Shown in pieces: positions 33,576 through 41,928 of a DNA stretch of 64,000 nucleotides. The notes under the pieces are model-generated. The model saw only the letters and a program-made list of their open reading frames with translations. It was not told the origin of the DNA and did no database searches. The stretch comes from a virus. The first letter of the stretch is position 1, and each line of letters starts with the position of its first letter. The stretch lies in the IMG/VR virus record IMGVR_UViG_3300020391_000003, positions 120,325 to 184,324 of that record; one strand, 5' to 3'. The position numbers and the translations under genes were made by a program.

Positions 33576-33977
33576 TTAATTGATTTTAATTCTGCTTTTT
33601 GGTGAAGATTTTTTTCGTTTTATACTTATTTCAAGTATTCCATTATTCATGGATGCCTCAATATTTTTATCATCTAAATCTTTAGATAATTTAAATTTAT
33701 TATAAAAACCATCTTTGAAAATTTGTTGATGAACAAAAGATTGATCTTCTTCAGCTCCATCATATGAAACTTCTAAAATGCCATCTTTAACATTAATATC
33801 AATATCTTCTTTATTTATTCCAGGAGCTTGTAAATGTATTTCTATATGCTTATCATCTGAAAGTATATTTGATGGAGCAGGAACATTATCAAAACTTTTT
33901 CCGCTAAAAATAGAATCAATTAAATTATCCCATGAATTAACATGGCCGTTATTTGTATTTTTGTAGTAATATGTCAT
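33576..33977 (-). CDS. Small heat-shock protein Hsp20
   Basis: 133 residues from the ATG at 33977. The frame runs on to 34214 but those residues overlap the HNH gene and are unlike Hsp20. The alpha-crystallin domain (about 38-125) includes IHLQAPGINKEDIDINVKDG and ends LEISIKRK; the final RIKIN gives an I-x-I motif used for oligomer assembly. It prevents aggregation of unfolded proteins without ATP. Small Hsps occur in T4-like phages. A terminator follows. Confidence 0.85.
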   Translation of the reverse strand: MTYYYKNTNNGHVNSWDNLIDSIFSGKSFDNVPAPSNILSDDKHIEIHLQAPGINKEDIDINVKDGILEVSYDGAEEDQSFVHQQIFKDGFYNKFKLSKDLDDKNIEASMNNGILEISIKRKKSSPKSRIKIN

Positions 33978-34005
33978 GTATATTAACTTGCATATAGTGT
34001 GCCAA

Positions 34006-34605
34006 TTATTTTCTAAATAAAAAAGGTTCCCACTCTGGTCTATGTTTTTGCATAGGATCAAAGAAAGGGTAAGGGTTTGAGGGAGACAGCTCATGTCCTT
34101 TACAATTTTTATAAGGATATATAGCCGCTTTCTTTGAATTACACGGTTGACATGTAAGAGTGACATTATGACTCTCGTTTGTACCGCCTTTGCTTTTTGG
34201 GTAAATATGTTCAATTGTCATTTGCTTCATGTCAAACTTTTCTCCGCAAATTTGACACCTGCCTCGATATCTTTTATAGAGATACCTTAAATTTGGTTTT
34301 GCTTTTGTTTGATGTATCCATTTGCAAGTTGTAAGCAATATAGTCGGAACTGGATATTTAAAATTATAAGATTTTATATGCGGTTGATTGGGATAATAAT
34401 TTGAACGCTCTGGATTAATCCAACTTTCCCAAGAAAGAGGTTCTCCGCCGTATGAAAGCGCAAAGACGGATTTTGTTCTTAAGGAATCTGATCCGCAAGA
34501 TATTAGTTTTCTAATACCTTCTCTGGCGGTAGTAATATTTATTGGAGTCCAAAAGTGAGATAAAATTAATACTATTTGATTTTTTGCACAAAAAAGCTCA
34601 CTCAC
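34006..34605 (-). CDS. HNH endonuclease
   Basis: 199 residues from the GTG at 34605 (GTGAGTGAGC), which leaves only 8 bp of overlap with the upstream gene. A longer start at 34635 is possible. The HNH domain is clear: RCQICGEKF and LTCQPCNSKK zinc cysteines flanking MTIEHIYPKSKGGTNESHN (catalytic His, then Asn/His). An N-terminal domain of about 100 residues is of unknown type. Free-standing HNH enzymes in phages are often homing nucleases, but one could also aid packaging. Confidence 0.75.
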   Translation of the reverse strand: MSELFCAKNQIVLILSHFWTPINITTAREGIRKLISCGSDSLRTKSVFALSYGGEPLSWESWINPERSNYYPNQPHIKSYNFKYPVPTILLTTCKWIHQTKAKPNLRYLYKRYRGRCQICGEKFDMKQMTIEHIYPKSKGGTNESHNVTLTCQPCNSKKAAIYPYKNCKGHELSPSNPYPFFDPMQKHRPEWEPFLFRK

Positions 34606-34819
34606 TTTGATTAGCTTGAAGGTTTGATACGTCAACCTGAATACCGGAAATTTCCGATTGTATATTTTCTATTTGTGATGTAGAGTTTATATTCTCAGTG
34701 GTAATAATTAAATGATCATTTATATACAATTGTCCACTAATTTGCCTTAAAATAATTTCATTGCCAGACGGCGAGTCGGGCGATAACTTCATTGAGTCTA
34801 TTACAATATTGCGCGCCAT
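34598..34819 (-). CDS. Small fibre-like protein with coiled-coil end
   Basis: 73 residues, MARNIVIDSM start, an internal beta-type stretch (GNEIILRQISGQLYINDHLI) and a C-terminal heptad-like repeat (IENIQSEISGIQVDVSNLQ). The end resembles the repeats in the fibre proteins at 51653 and 62948, suggesting a small structural or trimerising protein. No promoter of either class is obvious directly upstream. It lies 30 bp after the basic protein gene. Confidence 0.5.
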   Translation of the reverse strand: MARNIVIDSMKLSPDSPSGNEIILRQISGQLYINDHLIITTENINSTSQIENIQSEISGIQVDVSNLQANQSE

Positions 34820-34849
34820 AAGGTAGTTGTAATATACTGGGCTTGTGTT

Positions 34850-36358
34850 TTAACTTTTACTTTTTTCTTCGGATTTTTTCTTATCCAAAATTTCTTTGTG
34901 CTTTTCCATAAAAACTTTATGGCTAGGTCCTGCCATATATAACGTCTTACCGTTTTTATCTTTGAGGGTATGAAAACCTTGCAAGCCAAGTTTTTTTGCG
35001 TCCTTAAGAGCTTCTTCTTTTGTTTCAAAATAATGTTTCATGGGGTCAGGATTACCTTGAGCTCTTTTTAAAGCTTCTTTTGTGGGCCTATCTTTATCTC
35101 CAGGCTTTGCTGGTCGATAGTTTTTGCCCATACGTTTTTTCTTTTTGCGAATATTTTCCCAAAGACTTGAGTAAGATTTTTTCTTTTTCTTTTTGTCTTT
35201 ATCTTTTTCGTGATGACCAGATTCGGACTCTTTCATTTCTTCGCCTTGCTTTTTTAAAATTGCTTCTTGCAATGGCTTGGGAAGTTTCTTTTGTTTTTCG
35301 GTTAAACCAGCTTTACTTTTTTCATACAATGAGCTTTTCATTTTTTTGTATTGAATTGCGCAAGCTGCATAAGTTTTATCTTTATCCATTCCAGCGGTAT
35401 TAACTAAATCATCATCATATTTTGCACAATGATGCATAAATGCCTTTTCCATGTAGTCCATAGAACTTGCTTCAGATTCTTCAGTTTCTTTGTGATCTTC
35501 TCCCTTGGTCATTTTTGTTACGCTTTTCTTTGACCACATTTTGCAGCTCCAATAACGTGCTTTTGTTTTGGGTCCGGGATTTTCACAATTATGTCTAGCT
35601 CTAAAGTTCTTGCGACGATTTGGATCATCGCGTTTAATTTCCATGTTCGGATCTCCAAAATTTACTTTTACTACATTGCCCTTTTCATTTTTGACATAAA
35701 CAGAAAACTTTTTTGGACCGCCTGGAGTTCTAAATGGTTTATTGAGTTTTTTACCTTTGTTGGCTTCAGCCGCCCAACTTTCTTCATCAACATACTCTTC
35801 AAAACCTAATTCGTCAACGTCCGAAAAAATTTCGCTCCACATTTCTTCGGTGAAGTCTGGGTCTTCTTGTAATTGGTCGTTATAAATATCAAGCTTAGCT
35901 TGAATAAAATCTTCTTCAGTCAAAAAGTTTTCTTCTCTAATACCGTCATCGATAATTACATTGGCACTAGCTTTAGCGATATCTTGGTCAGCTTTTCTGT
36001 AGCTATCTTTTACTTTACCACCACGCACCATTTTAAGAAATGTATTAACTCTTGCCATAGCCCATTGACCTCTTGATTTTCCTGGCCTGTGACTGGATGA
36101 AAATGCTCCAGCTCCTCTGCGATAAACTTTTTTAAGCTGTGAAAGAGTAACTTTTTTACTATACTTAGAGTTATGTTCTTTTACTTTATTTTTTAAAGAC
36201 TCTAAAACTTTGGCTGAAAAATTAATTTTACCACCTTTTTGGCCAGCACTACCTGGCTTATTTTTAGAGGAGCCTTTTTTACGTTCTGATTTTTTAGCTG
36301 GAGTTTGAGCGGAGCTTTTTGGTCCAGGGCGTTTTGCGGAGCTGTATTTATCTTTCAT
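34850..36358 (-). CDS. Large basic multi-module virion-type protein
   Basis: 502 residues, very Lys-rich. Modules in order: a disordered basic start (1-45); a conserved block with LKKVYRRGAGAFSSSHRPG and RGQWAMARVNTFLKMVR (about 73-112), well known in phage head or structural proteins; an acidic region (130-200); a second block with VKVNFGDPNMEIKRDDP and FRARHNCENPGPK (about 230-275); a two-cysteine module AFMHHCAKYDDD...TYAACAIQYKKM (about 305-345); and a basic tail. The blocks are often found as separate or fused modules in phages. The family function is unknown; an internal head or DNA-associated role fits the charge. Confidence 0.7.
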   Translation of the reverse strand: MKDKYSSAKRPGPKSSAQTPAKKSERKKGSSKNKPGSAGQKGGKINFSAKVLESLKNKVKEHNSKYSKKVTLSQLKKVYRRGAGAFSSSHRPGKSRGQWAMARVNTFLKMVRGGKVKDSYRKADQDIAKASANVIIDDGIREENFLTEEDFIQAKLDIYNDQLQEDPDFTEEMWSEIFSDVDELGFEEYVDEESWAAEANKGKKLNKPFRTPGGPKKFSVYVKNEKGNVVKVNFGDPNMEIKRDDPNRRKNFRARHNCENPGPKTKARYWSCKMWSKKSVTKMTKGEDHKETEESEASSMDYMEKAFMHHCAKYDDDLVNTAGMDKDKTYAACAIQYKKMKSSLYEKSKAGLTEKQKKLPKPLQEAILKKQGEEMKESESGHHEKDKDKKKKKKSYSSLWENIRKKKKRMGKNYRPAKPGDKDRPTKEALKRAQGNPDPMKHYFETKEEALKDAKKLGLQGFHTLKDKNGKTLYMAGPSHKVFMEKHKEILDKKKSEEKSKS

Positions 36359-36372
36359 GCATTATGTTACAC
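36359..36372 (-). promoter_or_regulatory. GTGTA-class phage promoter
   Basis: GTGTAACATAATGC directly precedes the ATG at 36358 (14 nt). Confidence 0.65.
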
Positions 36373-36399
36373 GAAACAGAGGTATTTTATATTATTTTT

Positions 36400-37458
36400 T
36401 TAACTTAGTAATGCATAATCATTGTTATACATCTTTTTAACTAAATCATTAAAGTTTGTTTTTCTTTTCCATCCTAATTCTTTTTCAGCTAAAGATGGAT
36501 CTCCTTGCAATAGTTCAACTTCCGCAGGTCTATAGAATTTTGGATTAATATTCAATAGCTCTAAATCTGTAATATTATTATCCTCTGCAATATAATTTGA
36601 TAAAAACAACTTTTCGTTTATGCCTGATCCTTTCCAATAGCATGGAATGTTTGCTGCCGAAAAACAATTTTCTACAAAACTTCTTATTGAGTGCGTTTGC
36701 CCTGAACTAAGAACATAATCTCTTGGTCCTTTAGAATTATTCATCATCAACCAGATACCTTCCACGAAATCTTCTGCATCTGACCAATCTCTTTTTGCTT
36801 CCAAATTACCAAGAGATAAAGGCTCAAAAGGTTTTTTATTTTCTAGACATTTAACTATTTTAGCGACACCTTTAGATATTTTTCTGGTAACAAATTCTTC
36901 TCCTCTTCTTGTTCCTTCGTGATTGAATAGCCAGCCTTGAACTGCATATATATCGTAAGAATCTCTATAAACTTTTACAAGATGTCTTGCGGAAGCTTTT
37001 GAAGCTCCATAAGGACTTCTTGGTCGAAGTGGATGATTTTCGTCCTGAGGACAATGTATGACATCTCCAAATTCTTCGCTGCTGCCGGCATTATAATACT
37101 TGCAATTTGGGCAATGTTCAGCTATAGAAGTTAACTGATAAAGCACCGACATAGTATTATTTTCCATATGGCTAATAGGCATTGACCAGCTGTTGCCAAC
37201 AAAAGAGTTTGCGGCAAAGTTTAAAAAATAATCTGGTTGTTCTTTAAGAATAACATTAGAAACATTTTGTTGATCTGTTACATCAAGGTCTATCAACTTG
37301 AACCGATTATTATTTTCTAAATGTCTAATATTTTTATGGTTTTGAACGCTTAACCTTCTTATACCTCCTATTATCGTATCTGTGGTATTTTTAAGTAAAT
37401 AATCTACCATGTGACTGCCATCTTGCCCTGTGACTCCTGTGATTATTATTTTTTTCAT
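36400..37458 (-). CDS. gmd: GDP-mannose 4,6-dehydratase
   Basis: 352 residues of the extended short-chain dehydrogenase family. The NAD(P) motif GVTGQDGSHM (8-17) opens the Rossmann fold; the catalytic region has AGSSEEFGD and YGASKASARH (Tyr-x3-Lys). The C-terminal half holds SLGNLEAKRDWSDAEDFVEG, typical for Gmd. It makes GDP-4-keto-6-deoxymannose, precursor of fucose and rhamnose-type sugars. No GDP-fucose synthase is in the window. Coupled by ATGA to the cytidylyltransferase gene; last in the long operon from 43442. Confidence 0.9.
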   Translation of the reverse strand: MKKIIITGVTGQDGSHMVDYLLKNTTDTIIGGIRRLSVQNHKNIRHLENNNRFKLIDLDVTDQQNVSNVILKEQPDYFLNFAANSFVGNSWSMPISHMENNTMSVLYQLTSIAEHCPNCKYYNAGSSEEFGDVIHCPQDENHPLRPRSPYGASKASARHLVKVYRDSYDIYAVQGWLFNHEGTRRGEEFVTRKISKGVAKIVKCLENKKPFEPLSLGNLEAKRDWSDAEDFVEGIWLMMNNSKGPRDYVLSSGQTHSIRSFVENCFSAANIPCYWKGSGINEKLFLSNYIAEDNNITDLELLNINPKFYRPAEVELLQGDPSLAEKELGWKRKTNFNDLVKKMYNNDYALLS

Positions 37459-37889
37459 TTTAATATGTCTGGATTTTGTTTAATTGTTTGTTTTGCGATC
37501 AAATCTTTTAATCGAGTAGTAGACCACTCATGTGAGCGAGTGGTGTATATAACTTTAGGAGGAAGATCATCTCCTGTGAAGCTTTTGCCAATGTAATCTT
37601 CTCCAAGTATACGAACATCAGGTTTCCAAAATTTTATTAAATCAACAAGCTCTTCTTCTGTTTGATACATGTATACTTCGTCGATATATTTTATAGCCAT
37701 TAATGCTTTGTATCGTTCGTAGTACGGTATAACAGGTTTGTATTTTGTGAATCGCGTGGCACTTGGGTCTTTCTGTAAAAAAATTAAAAAACGATCACAA
37801 TGTCGTTTCGCCTCCTCAAAAGTATAAATGTAACCTGGATGCAATAAATCAAAATTGCCTGCCGTGAATCCTACTATTTCTTTATTCAT
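37455..37889 (-). CDS. Cytidylyltransferase-family nucleotide transferase
   Basis: 144 residues from the ATG at 37889; the frame continues upstream but overlaps the GT gene. It has the family start GFTAGNFDLLHPGYIYTFEE (the HxGH-type motif reads HPGY here) and RSHEWSTTRLKDLI near the end (the ISTT-like motif). TagD/RfaE-like enzymes link a nucleotide to glycerol-3-phosphate or heptose phosphates. The second His is replaced by Tyr, so activity is uncertain. In a sugar-nucleotide operon. Confidence 0.75.
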   Translation of the reverse strand: MNKEIVGFTAGNFDLLHPGYIYTFEEAKRHCDRFLIFLQKDPSATRFTKYKPVIPYYERYKALMAIKYIDEVYMYQTEEELVDLIKFWKPDVRILGEDYIGKSFTGDDLPPKVIYTTRSHEWSTTRLKDLIAKQTIKQNPDILK

Positions 37890-37890
37890 T

Positions 37891-38514
37891 TTAATTATGT
37901 ACAAATAAAATTTTAGGTATTTTTTGAGTTTTATCAAGAGAAATATGTTGCAGACAGCCTTGAAAGAAGTTCCAGTCTGCTCCAAAACTTCTAAAGGGAA
38001 AACCTACTTTCATAGCTATATCCGATTTGACAGCAACGCAGCCCATGTCAATCCAAGTGTCTTTTAGTTGAGAATTTAATAAGCCATATCCACATATTCT
38101 ATCAAAATTAACATTTCGATGATTATGAATACAATCCCAATATATAAAATCTTTATCTTGATTGGCTAAATTATTAATATCGGACACCCAAATTGGTACA
38201 TAATAATTATCGCAATTAGTTATTGTAATATAAGGTGCATCTGAGATTCTATTTTGTAAACCATACTCACGCAATGGATGGCCCCATTTGTTGGTGCGAG
38301 TTTCAGTTGCAGACAATACAATTCTAGAATTATCTAAATATCCATTGCTAGATAAATCTTCTTTCAGATTTTCAAAAATTTCTCCAGCACCATCATGAAT
38401 AATGTGAAGACGCCAATTGGGACTTGTTTGAGACCGAATGCTATCAATAAAACATTTTAATTTGAAGCCATGGTCATAAGTAACAGCTATAATTTCTAAT
38501 ATAGGTTTGTTCAC
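37891..38514 (-). CDS. Family 2-like glycosyltransferase
   Basis: 207 residues starting at GTG 38514, which overlaps the TGA of the upstream gene (GTGA). The N-terminal Rossmann-like part has LEIIAVTYDHGFKLKCFIDS and SPNWRLHIIHDGAG, as in GT-A family 2 enzymes. TITNCDNYYVP is in the place of the DxD motif. The end, IPKILFVHN, is compact. It probably transfers a sugar made by the adjacent nucleotide-sugar enzymes. Confidence 0.75.
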   Translation of the reverse strand: MNKPILEIIAVTYDHGFKLKCFIDSIRSQTSPNWRLHIIHDGAGEIFENLKEDLSSNGYLDNSRIVLSATETRTNKWGHPLREYGLQNRISDAPYITITNCDNYYVPIWVSDINNLANQDKDFIYWDCIHNHRNVNFDRICGYGLLNSQLKDTWIDMGCVAVKSDIAMKVGFPFRSFGADWNFFQGCLQHISLDKTQKIPKILFVHN

Positions 38515-39443
38515 ATCAATTCTTTTAATCCTTCCTCAAAATTTACACTAGGAGACCAATTCAATTCATCTTGAATTTTATTATTATCAATTGCATAACG
38601 CCAATCGTGACCTAATCTATCTTTCACAAACTCTATTTGGCTTTCATCCTTGCCTAGCAGTTTAAGAATGGTTTTAACGATATGAATGTTTCGCACTTCA
38701 TTTTTGCCGCCAATATTGTATACTTCACCAATTTTTCCTTCATGCAGAACTGCATCGATACCAGAGCAATGATCTGAAACATGAATCCAGTCGCGAATAT
38801 TTCTACCATCACCATAAACAGGAAGTTTTTTTCCTGCTTTAGCATTTTTAATTATTAATGGAATTAATTTCTCTGCATGTTGATTTGGCCCGTAATTGTT
38901 TGAGCAGCGAGTAATTAAAATAGGATAGCCAAAAGTCTCATAAAAACTGCGACATAATAAATCTGCGCTAGCCTTGCTTGCAGAATAAGGGCTATTAGCT
39001 TGTAACGGAGTGTTTTCAGTAAAAGCATCGTCTTCCTCAGTTAAACTGCCATATACCTCGTCTGTGGACACTTGAAGGTATCTCTCGACACTCGGGCAAT
39101 CGTGAAGCAAACTCAATAAAGAATGTGTTCCATTTATGTTAGTCTGTACGAAAGGAGTTGAGTCATTTATACTATTATCAACATGACTTTCCGCCGCAAA
39201 ATTAACTATGTAGTTTATATTGTTCGTCTGCACAAGACTTTTAATATAACTAGTATCATTTATATCTGATACTATTAATGAATACCTATTTGAGTTAGAT
39301 ATATCATCATGTATATTGTCAAAATTAGAGGCATATGTACGAGAATCTACATTAAATATTTTGTAGTCGTATTTATTAAATACATATTTAATAAAATTAC
39401 TTCCAATAAAACCTAAGCCTCCTGTTACTATGATTTTTTTCAT
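38511..39443 (-). CDS. rfbB: dTDP-glucose 4,6-dehydratase
   Basis: 310 residues from the ATG at 39443 (ATGA overlap with the NUDIX stop; an upstream in-frame ATG is rejected). Motifs: GGLGFIGSNFIKYVF for NAD, LQVSTDEVYGSL (Thr-Asp-Glu) and YSASKASADLL (Tyr-x3-Lys). The C-terminal part includes GDGRNIRDWIHVSDHC. It forms dTDP-4-keto-6-deoxyglucose, first step towards dTDP-rhamnose and other deoxysugars. Downstream steps are not in the window and would come from the host. Confidence 0.9.
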   Translation of the reverse strand: MKKIIVTGGLGFIGSNFIKYVFNKYDYKIFNVDSRTYASNFDNIHDDISNSNRYSLIVSDINDTSYIKSLVQTNNINYIVNFAAESHVDNSINDSTPFVQTNINGTHSLLSLLHDCPSVERYLQVSTDEVYGSLTEEDDAFTENTPLQANSPYSASKASADLLCRSFYETFGYPILITRCSNNYGPNQHAEKLIPLIIKNAKAGKKLPVYGDGRNIRDWIHVSDHCSGIDAVLHEGKIGEVYNIGGKNEVRNIHIVKTILKLLGKDESQIEFVKDRLGHDWRYAIDNNKIQDELNWSPSVNFEEGLKELM

Positions 39444-39835
39444 TTTAACATTAGTATTGAATTTTTTGTTTCTTCTGTTATGGGAGATGGTAGGCAATTC
39501 TTTTCTATTTTAAAAAATCCCCACTCTTCATGCTCTACAGCATCTATAGCTTTTTGATCTGGAAATATTAAATCATCAACATCTGAATAAAAAACATAAA
39601 ATGTGCCTCCTTTATAATTTTCAAAATAAGTAAGAAATTCGATTGGTGAATTTAAAATAATATTTGTTTCTTCAAAGAATTCTCTTTTTGCAGCATCAAT
39701 AGGTTTTTCAAAATCTTCACACATACCACACGGCATTGACCAATATCCACCAAGGATTTCGCATGTTCTTGATCTTCTTCCTAGAAGAGCAAGATTGTTG
39801 AATCTTATAATTATTCCTGCAGAATTAATTTGCAT
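39440..39835 (-). CDS. NUDIX hydrolase
   Basis: 131 residues. The Nudix box G-x5-E-x7-R-E-x2-E-E is met by GMCEDFEKPIDAAKREFFEE. The N-terminal strand region is SAGIIIRFNNLALLGRRS. It hydrolyses nucleoside diphosphates linked to another group. Context suggests GDP-sugars, a damaged nucleotide or the mRNA cap-like 5' end; the substrate cannot be read from sequence. It overlaps the nuclease gene upstream by 11 bp. Confidence 0.85.
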   Translation of the reverse strand: MQINSAGIIIRFNNLALLGRRSRTCEILGGYWSMPCGMCEDFEKPIDAAKREFFEETNIILNSPIEFLTYFENYKGGTFYVFYSDVDDLIFPDQKAIDAVEHEEWGFFKIEKNCLPSPITEETKNSILMLK

Positions 39836-40901
39836 CCAAAAAATCTTCTATTTTTTCTTTATTGTTCCAATGTGGGCATCCTTCATATTTCATTTTAACT
39901 ATTTCGTCTCCTTCTTCTATTGTTAATTTATATTTTTCTTCTAAGAATGCTGTTTTTTTAAGGTTGCCATCTTTATCCTTCAATGCGTAGTATTCCATTG
40001 GTTTGCGATATGGACATATATAAGCTAATATAGGCTCTCCATTTTTATCTAGAATAGGCTCGCCTCTAGACATCTTATAACCATCTTTACCGCAAGCAAG
40101 CGGTCCTCCAAATGTTCCATCTTTTGGATAATCTTGCGTGGCAGCATAGTTACTCATTGCGGTATTTTTATCAAAATTATCTAAATAGTTTTGAAACTCT
40201 GTGAGTTGATATTCAAAGCCTTCTAATTCTTCTGGAGAAATTTTATCCATTTTTAAAAATCCTTTTCCGTAATTACCTAATAGATCTCTATCAAGATCAA
40301 ACCTTAAAAAAAGAAATTCGCTTTGAGGATTGCACTCTGGCATTAAGTGTTTGACCGCAAGGCAATATATTAAATTTTGTAAATTATCTGAAATCTCTTT
40401 TCCTTTAAAAACTGATTTACTGCTTTTGAAATCTCTGATTATTACAGAATTATCTTTATATACAAAAAGTTTATCTATGTACCCTCGAATTGCATACCTC
40501 TTAATTCCATCTTTAATTTCTAAGTCAAAAAACTTTTCGGATTCTGCATGCGTTGGTTTTTCTACTGTATCTCCAAAAAAATCGCATCGTAAGCCGTTGA
40601 CAATCATTTCATCAATCAAATCAAGATTTTCTTTATCGTTTACATTTAATTCTTCTGCTTCTTTGTTTACTTGACTTGCTACAGCTCTTGTGTTCCAGAT
40701 AGTTCCTTCTTTTACAATTTTATTAAATTCTCTTTTATGTTTATCTCCTAATAGTTCAAAGACGTTGTGGCATATAGTTCCTCTGCTTGATCCGTCATTA
40801 CCTGAATCAGGAAGCTTTAACTTATAATTGCACCAATAAGTCCATGAACAAGTTTGCGCAGTTTTTATTCTACTGGCGGAGAGTTTGGTTAATTCACTCA
40901 C
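39825..40901 (-). CDS. PD-(D/E)XK nuclease, RecB/Cas4-like
   Basis: 358 residues starting at GTG 40901 (GTGAGTGA overlap with the primase end). Core motif: GTICHNVFE (His45), GYIDKLFVYKD (Asp143) and VIIRDFKSSK (Asp157, Lys159), then a QxxxY-like LQNLIYCLAV. Cysteines near both ends (Cys18, Cys24, and two in YICPYRK and EGCPHW) could hold an iron-sulfur cluster as in Cas4 and AddB. Probably a DNA-end-processing exonuclease in replication or recombination. Confidence 0.8.
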   Translation of the reverse strand: MSELTKLSASRIKTAQTCSWTYWCNYKLKLPDSGNDGSSRGTICHNVFELLGDKHKREFNKIVKEGTIWNTRAVASQVNKEAEELNVNDKENLDLIDEMIVNGLRCDFFGDTVEKPTHAESEKFFDLEIKDGIKRYAIRGYIDKLFVYKDNSVIIRDFKSSKSVFKGKEISDNLQNLIYCLAVKHLMPECNPQSEFLFLRFDLDRDLLGNYGKGFLKMDKISPEELEGFEYQLTEFQNYLDNFDKNTAMSNYAATQDYPKDGTFGGPLACGKDGYKMSRGEPILDKNGEPILAYICPYRKPMEYYALKDKDGNLKKTAFLEEKYKLTIEEGDEIVKMKYEGCPHWNNKEKIEDFLDAN

Positions 40902-41928
40902 TACTAATTATTTTTACATTTTTTAGCAATGTTTTTGGTATATTTTTATGTATATTGTTTATTTTTTTTAATATAAATTTTTGTTGATTATTTGGATCTG
41001 TAGATTGTAGCTTGTTTGACCATTTTTTAAATTCTTCTTGATTCATATCTCCAAAGTCTTTTTGAAGTGGGAGGCATATTACAATTTTATGCGGATCATA
41101 ATAATTTAATAATCTAAGATAATTTTTGATGCTGGCTTCTAAGCCACGATTTCTAGACGAAGAGATGTCATTATTTAAGCTGACAACAATTTTTTCAACA
41201 TTTAAAGAAAGACTTGCGCAGATAACTTTTGTTGATATATCTAAGCCAAAAGTAACAATAACATTGTGAAAGCCATTTTCATGTAGATTTAACATATCTC
41301 CAATACTTTCAACAAAAATTATTTCTGATGTTTTGTTTATGGATTCTAATGTTTTTTTATTTACATATAAGGGGTATATCCAGCTTTTCTTTTTTCCGAC
41401 ATGTTTCCATTTGGGTCTAGAGCTAGAGCTTTGCATATCTCTACCGGAAAAGCCGTGAATTTGTTTATGCTCATTGTATATTGGAAATACGAATCTATTA
41501 TTTAATTTTCCGCTTGTTGCATATCCACCCTTAAGTGGAATGAGGGTATCATTAGAAATCGCTTTATCGTTATAAAATTTATAGTGAGGAAGAAGCCTAT
41601 CAAGGCAACTCTCTGGGTATATTTCGTCCATTTCTAATTTTTCTGAAAATTGAAGTTTATTATAATTTGCGCCAATATCTTCTTCATCTATATATTGGTT
41701 GACAGATTTAGGGTCATTTGTTCCAAGAGTAATTTCAACTAATCTTTTAAATGGAGAGAATTGACTTTCAGCAACATGATCTTTCCATACTCCTGTGTTT
41801 TTATATATTTGTATGGCTGTTTTATTATCTCCATTTCTGAAAATAGCATTAGTCTGCCAGTAAGAACCTCTATCTGCCAGTTTATACCCTAGTTGAACTA
41901 GAGAATCTTTTATCTTTTCTGGGCTCAT
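40894..41928 (-). CDS. DnaG-type primase with Toprim domain
   Basis: 344 residues. The N-terminal part (1-110) is like phage DnaG-type proteins but lacks the zinc ribbon Cys/His. The catalytic N-lobe region is followed by a Toprim domain at about 205-265, with FVESIGDMLNLHENG (Glu, Gly-Asp) and VVSLNND in place of the DxD. It synthesises RNA primers for the DnaB-associated fork. Its ATG overlaps the helicase TAA by one base (TAATG). The altered DxD deserves attention. Confidence 0.8.
   Translation of the reverse strand: MSPEKIKDSLVQLGYKLADRGSYWQTNAIFRNGDNKTAIQIYKNTGVWKDHVAESQFSPFKRLVEITLGTNDPKSVNQYIDEEDIGANYNKLQFSEKLEMDEIYPESCLDRLLPHYKFYNDKAISNDTLIPLKGGYATSGKLNNRFVFPIYNEHKQIHGFSGRDMQSSSSRPKWKHVGKKKSWIYPLYVNKKTLESINKTSEIIFVESIGDMLNLHENGFHNVIVTFGLDISTKVICASLSLNVEKIVVSLNNDISSSRNRGLEASIKNYLRLLNYYDPHKIVICLPLQKDFGDMNQEEFKKWSNKLQSTDPNNQQKFILKKINNIHKNIPKTLLKNVKIISSE

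Noticed and set aside
33978-34214. N-terminal extension of Hsp20
   Set aside because: It overlaps the HNH gene in another frame and adds no Hsp20-like sequence.
37890-37985. Upstream start of the cytidylyltransferase
   Set aside because: The extra 32 residues overlap the GT gene and do not resemble the family, whose conserved start is at the ATG 37889.
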